Positions 56,971 to 64,000 of a stretch of DNA of 64,000 nt are shown here, piece after piece. The notes beneath the pieces were generated by a model. That model saw nothing but the letters and a program-made list of their open reading frames with translations, did no database searches and had not been told where the DNA came from. Position numbers and translations under genes: made by a program. The DNA is taken from positions 62,001 through 126,000 of the forward strand of contig MU001708.1 in assembly GCA_010093515.1 (NCBI GenBank), read 5' to 3'. Origin of the DNA: Lineolata rhizophorae (taxonomy: Eukaryota; Ascomycota; Dothideomycetes; Lineolatales; Lineolataceae). Every line of letters begins with the position of its first letter. Within the stretch, counting starts at the first letter, position 1.

Positions 56971-59717
56971 GTGGTGCTGCAGGGGAGAGCTGCGGTTGGG
57001 GGTGGAGTGGTGAGGGTGAGGGTTGTGAAAGGGTCCGCGGGTTGCCGGATGGGGGAGGTGGATCCGAGGTGGGTGAGATCGCATATGATCTGATCTGGGA
57101 TGATCTGGAGAAAACCGGCTCGGTTTGCTATCTATCTTTATCTGTCGGTCTTTTATGCGTCGAAAAATTTTCTTCTTTGTGTCTGTTGGCTTTTTCTTTT
57201 GTGCTTCTGTTTCGCGGCTGCATTTACGCGGCCTATTGCTCACCCAACCCAGCCGGGTCGACGGTCTGGACCTTCCATCGCTTTGAGAGCTTTTCGTTGT
57301 TTTCGAATCCGAATGATGTCGTTCGGGATTTGGAATCTATGTCCTTGATTGTTTTCTTTTGTCTTGAAAAGATATTGAGCTTTTTCTTATACCCAGTATA
57401 TCCCACACGGGTTGGTGCACATTCGCTTGGAAAGCTTTTCACTTCGGTTCGGAACATAAAGATTACGCACGACGCCATCGACTCTTTCCTTGACTGTTCT
57501 GATATACCCCTAAACACTGGATTGCATTTTGCTTTTGAAGGGGGAATTGGCGACATGGATTTCCTTGGCATTTCAAAGTCACACATACACACAGATGACT
57601 GGACTAGCGTAGCATGCTCAGAACGATGAGATGCGTTGAACTTTTCCTTTGTTATACATGCGCGATGCTTGGCTACGGTATACGGATGTCGTCAAGCTGG
57701 TTAATGTACGGGGTGACCAAGCACCTCGAGAACGAGAATGGATTGAGTGGGTTCGAGAACCCCGTAATGGCTGACGCGAGTGGGTTTCGCTCCATACTCT
57801 CCAGTAATGTAGTAATGATACGACTTGGAAACGCAAGACCGATGCGTCGGGTACAGAAATTTCGGAACGCTTCCGTCAATCTTCTATACTCCTGCAGCTT
57901 CATGATTCCCGTCTCCACTTATTCGGGAAATTACAATAACGCTGAGTGCTTGGGTTTCTTGGCCTGGTACCTACATCGGGGCGCACGGCAACCCGCATAC
58001 CACGTACGTGAACGCGGACCGAACAAGCAGGTCCATCCGGATCACAGATGCCCAGTCCAGGCGCCATCTAGGCGGGAGTCTAGGCGCTGCAGCACTGCAC
58101 CACCTCACCATGGCATCAGCCGGGCCTCACAGGCCCGGAGTTTCCAGAACCTGCGAGAGGTGCGTGCGAAGTAGTACGCGCACGACCTGCCTACCGGTAC
58201 AGGTGGAGTATCACGTCCTACGTAGGTAGATTGCCACTAAGCGTCCGGCACCATTCCGGCATGGCCCGAGGTGTTTTGCGCCGGCCGCGCGGCATGTGCA
58301 GTAGCGTCCATCAGACGTTGGGCGATCCGTGGGGAGGTGCGGAGGACTGTCACTTGGATGTTTTTGGTCGGGCGTGGCAGGGGTGCACGAAGTACCTTGC
58401 GAGTTGGACGAACGTGGCAGCCTTACTGTCGGGCAGTGGTTTGATGCGGGGACTCTACCTAGAACGCTACCTGGAAGGCTCAGAACGATACGAAGGACTA
58501 CGGTACGTGGCAAGCACCGTACTACGGACTATGTACTCCGGCGCACCGTTGCTGGACGGCCAGGTTCCGGGGAGAAGAAGTCCGTAATGGGGCGCAGGGA
58601 CGGCCAGGTTATTATTATTAGGCGAGACCGTTTCACGACAGACGTCGCGCATTTCGTCATGTTGGTCAGGGGGCTTGGGGCAGTGACGTTCTGGGGCCGA
58701 AATCCAGGTGCAATCCTGCGGTCCCGGATCCAGCAAGCAAACAGGCTCCATCCCATCGGCCCCGCTGTGAGATGTAGCCATTCGGCTCAGGATTTCCCGG
58801 GGCCCGCTATTACCCCTGCGAGGCGTGCGGATCCTGAAAGAAACCTGCTTGGCTTTCGGAACGTGCCAGCCCTGCCCGCAGCAGCCCGACGATTCACTTC
58901 TCGGATGGTGGCTCAGTCTGCACCGAGCATCTGCTATACGGGACTTGCACTCCGTACTTACTTGGGTAGATACGCCAGAGGGCTTGGTTATCAGCTGAGC
59001 TCAGTTGTCCCCTTTTCGTTTCCTTCGAGTCGTTCCCTTCTTGCGAGGGACCGACGACGCGCAAGATCATCTGAGGAAGGCTGATAAAAGGGAGCGCGGT
59101 CCCGGGCGCCGGTCCAGTCTTAAAAGCCGGGCACCGCCAACGGGGGGGGCATCTCAAGAAGACCCAAGAACGTGCGGCCAAGGCCACGTTGGAAGTTGTC
59201 AATCCCGGAGCGGACCGCCCAACCGGCGACGGTAGCGCGTGGAAAGCGCGAGGTTAAAGCCCCCGGACCCCTGGCAGGTGCCATGCTGTCGGTGACGTGA
59301 GGGCGAGGTCAAATTGTCGAAAGCGTCGCGAAAGCCTTCGAAGCTTCGAGCTTGCATTTCACGTCGACCAGCCCCACCACCACCACCACCTCCACCACCA
59401 CGCGCCCGCCCCTTCGCCCCTGCGCTCTACCTGCACGCGCGGCCGACCCGCCCAGTCATCGGCCGCCGACCTCCATTCCTTTCCTTCGCTTTCGCCGCTC
59501 TGAGCGACAGAAAAGCGCCAACGCCCTGGCCGGCGACTCCCAGCATCACCACCAAGCCTGCGGGTTCCTCTTGCTCTCCTCCGCTCGTCGACTCCGAGTT
59601 TGAGGTTCTATCTCGCGCAGACGCATTGCGAGCGAGGTCTGCACCGCCACAGTACACGGGGACTCGAGCTATCGGTGCTACGGCCGCAGAGCTCCGGCTC
59701 TGCTCAAACAAACCACG
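56971..59717. other. Intergenic region and leader of the Tps3-like gene
   Basis: 2.7 kb with no supportable gene. The left part (to about 57600) is T-rich and probably 3' untranslated sequence. The right part contains a CCA-repeat tract at 59368-59400 and C/T-rich sequence leading to the short first exon at 59718. Several short plus-strand frames lie just upstream, so upstream ORFs are possible. Confidence 0.5.
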
Positions 59718-62700
59718 ATGCATACGCACATTGTGTCCCTGTATGTTTTCCGACATTTTATCTCGCGCCGGTCTTCATTTGCCCCTGCTTGTTTGTGAAT
59801 TTTGCTTCGCCGCTCGTCGAGCCTCACCTCGTGGCGCCGACACCAAAGCGCGCAAACTTGCCGAACCCGGCCACCGGCTCTCCAATTCGAACTTCTGCTT
59901 CGCAGGCTCACACTCTGCTTTCCAGGTTCCTCCCGTACACGATAAATTTTAACAACTTGCCTGCCTCGCGCCGGCAGAGCCCATCCCCGCGGCGGGGCGT
60001 CGCCACACTTCGTAAAGCCTCTACCGATCCTGCTTTAGAGCAAACTGCTAGCTTATTCTCGATACCCACCCCTCCAGGCACCCCGGCGGAGCGTGAACAT
60101 GTCTTCCTGCAGGGCGAACCTAACGTGACGTCGTACTTCCCGCATCCGCACGACCCGCGCTCAATGGGATGGAGCGACCCGCACGTGCCCGAGTTCGGCA
60201 GCAACCTCTTCTTCAACCAGCCGCGCTCCCGCGCCGCGCCCGCGCCGCCCGACACCATTCTGAGGTATGCCCAGCCGCCGATTGAAGACCGCCTGCCCGA
60301 TGATCGCCCGCCGCAGAAGCCGGCGCATCGCCGGAGCATCAAGTCCCCGCGTGCCGCCAGCAGCGAGCGGGACTGGGACTCGGACTGGACTGTCGAGCCG
60401 GCCGTCGAGGGCAATGGCGGGTTGACCAACGCAGTTCGCGCCGCCATCAACTCGGGCGCCATGGGCGATATTTTCTGGGTTGGCACCCTCGGCTTTCCCA
60501 CCGACGCGCTCGACGATGTGAAGAAGGACGAGATCCACGAGAAGCTCGAGTCCGAGTACGACGCGCTTCCGGTCTACGTCAGTGACAGCGACTTCGACGG
60601 CCACTACGTCCATTATTGCAAGACCATCCTGTGGCCCGTCTTTCACTACCAGATCCCGGACCACCCCAAGAGCAAGGCTTACGAGGACCATTCCTGGGTC
60701 TACTACGTGCACCTTAACCAGGCGTTTGCGGACAAGGTGGTCAAGAATTACAAGCGCGGCGACATCATCTGGATCCACGACTACCATCTCCTGCTCGTCC
60801 CCGAAATGATCCGTAAGAAGCTTCCGGACGCGCAGATTGGCTTCTTCATGCATGCCGCCTTCCCTTCCTCTGAGGTCTTCCGCTGCTTGTCCGTGAGGAA
60901 GGAACTGCTTCTCGGGATGCTTGGCGCGAATCTGGTCGCTTTCCAGACGCGCGAGTATGCGCACCACTTCTTGCAGACTTGCAGCCGGCTGCTGATCGTC
61001 GAGGCTACGAGCGAGGGCGTGCAGCTTGACGACCACTTCGTCAACGTCGCTTGGCTTGCTATCGGCGTCGATCCTAGAGGCTTGGGCATCGCTCGCAAGG
61101 ATGACCAGGTTAAGGCCTGGATCAAGGTTATCGAAGACCGTTACAAGGACAAGAAGATTATTCTTGGTAGAGATAAGTTGGACAATGTGCGCGGAGTGAG
61201 GCAGAAGTTGCTGGCTTTTGAACTATTCCTGAACAAGTATCCAGAGTGGCGCGAGAAGGTACGTTGCGCAAAGTCAATCTGCAATGTATCTCAAGAAGTC
61301 TCATAAAATTCCCAGGTCGTGATGATCCAAGTGGCGACGTCAACCACCGAGAACTCGGAGCTCGCTGCTACGGTCTCCGACATCGTCACTCGCATCGATT
61401 CGATGCACTCGACGCTTGCGCATCAGCCGCTAGTGTTCTTGCGCCAGGACATTCCTTTCGCGCAATATCTCGCTCTGCTGTCCGCTTCGGATGCTCTGAT
61501 GATCACGAGCCTTCGCGAGGGCATGAATCTGACGGTTCATGAGTTCGTGTACTGTCAAGACGGGGAACTGAGCCCGAAGAAGCATGGTCCGGTGATCCTT
61601 TCCGAATTCACTGGCAGTGCCTCCGTTTTCGGGGGGCATGAGCTTTCGGTCAACCCATGGGACTACCAAAAGTGTGCAGAGGCAATCAAGGTCGCGCTGG
61701 AGATGGATCCGGGTGAGAAGCTCCGCCGCTTCACCAAGATGCGTGAAGTCGTGATGCATCACACGGGCGAGTATTGGTGCACCGGCCTCGTCAAGTCGCT
61801 CGCCAAGGTCCACGAGGAGCACTACCAACGGGACACAATGTCGATCCCGCGCCTCTCCATCACGCAAACGACTGAAAAGTACAAGAACTCGTCGCAACGG
61901 CTCTTCATCCTCGACTACGAGGGCACGCTCGCCCCCTACGGCAACCCGACGTCTATCATCCTTACCTCGCCGCAGCGCGTCATTGATGCGCTCAGCGACC
62001 TCACTGCTGACTCGCGCAACCGCGTCTACGTCATGTCCGGACGAACGCCCGAGGAGCTAGAGCGCCTTTTTGTGCGGTTGCCGGGCGTAGGCATCATCGC
62101 AGAGAACGGGTGCTTTGTGCGGCCAGTTGGCAGCGACGAGTGGCTGCAGTTTGCGGACCAGGAGCGCATGGAGTCGTGGAAGCCCGGCGTGCGCCAGATC
62201 CTGCAGTACTACGTGGACCGCATTGAGGGGTCGGCCATCGAGGAGCGCCACTGCTCCATGGTGTTCCGGTACGACAGCGTCGAGGACCCGGAGGCGGCGG
62301 CTAGGCACGCCGGCGACGCGGCCAACCACATCAACGACGCGTGCGAAGCGCAACGAGTCCATGCCGTCCCTGTCAATCGCGCCGTCATTATCGAACCCAC
62401 AGATTGGAGCAAGGCCTCGGCCGCAAGCCACATTTTTGAGAACATCTGTCGCGGCAACGGCAACGGCAACGGCAACGGCATTCTCACGCGCTCTGCCTCG
62501 AACGCCGGCTCCGCCCACGGAAGCGAGGACCAGGCCGCCGGCCCGCCGTCCCTCACGACTCTCTCCGAAGGACCCGGCACCCCGCGCAACACGACGGCGA
62601 CGGGCACACCCATCGTCGACATGTCGGCGCTGGCTCAGCCGCTCGCCGAAGCGGCCGTCGAGACGACGCCGTCGTCGTCGCTGCCCTCGCAGACGTCGCC

Positions 62701-63379
62701 GCTGTCGCAGATGGCGTCGCCGCCCTCGCAGGCCATGTCGCCGCAGTCGCAGGCAACGACGATGTCGTCGCTGCCCTCGCAGGCGCTGTCGTCCTCGGCC
62801 CTCGGCCCCGCCGCCAACACGTTCGCTAGCGAAGGCCAATCCGCCGCCGCCGCCGCCGCACAAACCGGCGCCCAGCCGCCGGCCCACCCGGACATGCAGC
62901 CTCTGGCCGCCGTGCTGGAGTCGTCGCCGACGTCGCCGGCGCAGGTCCCCCAGTCGCCGGCGCTGTCGGGCGCCATGTCGCCGGCGGCGACGGCGTCGAC
63001 GTCGGCGTCGGCGTCGAGGCCGGGACTGCACCGGACCGGCGGCGCAAGCGCCGCGGGCGGCTCCGGGCCCGACTTCTTGTTTGTGGCGGGGGACGATCGC
63101 GAGGACGAGGTCATCTTCCGGTGGGCGAACAAGTTGGGGGCTAAAGGGGAGGTGCCGAACGTGACGACGGTGTGCGTGGGGAAGAGGAGGAACACGGAGG
63201 CCATGGCGACGTTGACGCAAGGGACGACTGGTGAGTTGGGCTGTCCTTTTTCTTTCGTTTTGCGTTTGCGTTTTGTGTTTGTGTGGAGAGGTATCTATGT
63301 GGCTTCGATGTGGCTAACGCTGGGTTTAGGTCTGCTGTCGGTCTTGCAGAGGCTGGCGAGGGCGAGTCAGGTGTATTAG
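59718..63379 (+). CDS. Tps3/Tsl1-like regulatory subunit of the trehalose synthase complex
   Basis: Cytosolic protein with a GT20 (trehalose-6-phosphate synthase-like) domain and a TPP-like HAD domain. Exons 59718-59740, 59926-61258, 61316-63230 and 63330-63379 give 1,106 aa. The tiny first exon plus exon 2 makes MHTHIVSLFLPYTINF, the conserved family start. The synthase-like domain, about 150-600, holds DSDFDGHYVHYCKTILWPVF, DIIWIHDYHLLLVPEMI and SLREGMNLTVHEFV, but the substrate-binding RLDxxKG-type motif reads KLDNVRG. The HAD domain, from about 645, has LFILDYEGTLAPYG: Asp652 is kept but the second Asp is Glu654. YVMSGRTPEEL and GDDREDEVIFRWANK follow. A Ser/Pro/Ala/Gln-rich insert of about 200 residues (including a Gly-Asn repeat at 62455-62480) splits the HAD domain. 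The altered motifs favour a regulatory Tps3/Tsl1-type subunit over an active Tps2 phosphatase. Confidence 0.9.
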
Positions 63380-64000
63380 GTGGTTCGCGCGCCTGCCGCC
63401 GAAGGCGAGGGCGGTGAGGATGGTGTTGCGCGGGGAGATGAATAGCAGAGGCGGCGATGGAGTCGTGGGTGTGGGTGTAAGATTTCACTGCGGACAATGC
63501 AAAAGGCATGTGGAGAGGGAGGAGTGAGCGACTGGGGAGTATTAGCAGGGAGAGAAGTTCCGTAACTTAGGCATGTGGAGTCGCGTGCGAGCTCTGCGGC
63601 AACCTTTCTAGGATCCCCGTCAAGCTTAGATAGTATTCTTAACTTCTTCCACTACCTTTGTTCTCCTTGGGTTTTTTCCTCCCGCGCCTCGTGGGACCAT
63701 TACGGACCCTGAGAATGGGGGCTGTTGTTGTTGTTGTTGTTGTTGTCAACATTTCCCTTTTTGTTTTGATACATGCGGACGACTTGGCATGAACATGATA
63801 TCCCCCCTTGGCGAAGCATTTTATGTGGCGATGAAATTGTTACGGATAGGAATAGAGGAAATAACAAGAAAAAAAATAGAATATAGACGCAATGGACGGT
63901 TTTGTTGGGTTTTCGTTTTACTTTTGAACAGGTAGGAAGACTAAGACACTGAGAGCGTAGTCGTTGAGATAGTTAGAAAGCGCTTTTACTTTCTAGTTAA
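63380..64000. other. 3' flank of the Tps3-like gene
   Basis: 621 bp after the stop with no open frame of note. It contains a GTT microsatellite (63724-63744) and A/T-rich sequence around 63860-63890 that could serve 3'-end formation. Confidence 0.55.
63724..63744. repeat. GTT trinucleotide repeat
   Basis: Seven exact GTT units followed by GTC, in 3' flanking DNA. Confidence 0.9.

Noticed and set aside
55951-57243. 430-codon minus-strand frame
   Set aside because: Antisense to the large disordered protein; composition reflects complementary GC-rich codons.
62057-63220. 387-codon minus-strand frame
   Set aside because: Antisense to the Tps3-like gene, Arg-rich shadow.
1-64000. tRNA, 5S rRNA or CRISPR-like arrays
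   Set aside because: I looked for T-loop GTTCRA patterns with matching stems, for 5S-like sequence and for spaced repeats, and found none convincing; a covariance-model scan would be decisive.

Overview
The window is nuclear DNA of a filamentous ascomycete (Pezizomycotina, most likely Sordariomycetes). The evidence is the short GT-AG introns (about 45-185 bp), the fungal families present (Zn2Cys6 regulator, hybrid histidine kinase, Tps3/Tsl1-like subunit, Fot1/pogo transposon, DUF3435 recombinase relic) and GC-rich core genes broken up by AT-richer accessory stretches. Species cannot be fixed from sequence alone. All splice sites below were placed by eye from donor/acceptor bases, reading phase and family conservation. 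LAYOUT: 0-10.3 kb is a conserved core block: the 3' part of an ATP11-type F1-ATPase assembly factor (+), a SERCA-type Ca2+-ATPase (-) and a GAF/hybrid histidine kinase (-). 10.3-15.6 kb holds no gene I can support. 15.6-25.1 kb is an accessory island: an unassigned minus-strand reading region, a decayed DUF3435 tyrosine-recombinase gene (the Starship 'captain' superfamily), a DUF3716-like cysteine motif, an apparently intact HNH_2 nuclease-type gene, and a Fot1/pogo transposon with perfect 45-bp inverted repeats and an internal assembly gap of N. 26.0-29.0 kb returns to core genes, a divergent pair: a Csi2-like membrane protein (-) and the rRNA-processing PIN protein Fcf1/Utp24 (+). 29.0-37.4 kb is a second AT-richer, intron-rich stretch holding a Zn2Cys6 regulator followed by a complete 1,280-aa ABCB/P-glycoprotein-type transporter, both intact by my splice models. 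37.4-44.5 kb is a long gene-poor interval. 44.5-64 kb is core-like: a three-finger C2H2 regulator, a 6.4-kb intergenic interval, a 1,272-aa disordered protein with a predicted N-myristoylation start, and a Tps3/Tsl1-like regulatory subunit of the trehalose synthase complex whose phosphatase motif carries Glu in place of the second Asp. HOW IT FITS TOGETHER: the core genes (F1 assembly, ER Ca2+ pumping, two-component signalling, 18S rRNA processing, trehalose metabolism) are ordinary housekeeping and stress functions with no sign of an operon-like unit. The regulator-transporter pair at 29.9-37.4 kb looks like a small efflux module, but no biosynthetic gene lies beside it here. Exact copies of TACTCCGTA and its complement are scattered only through intergenic DNA.
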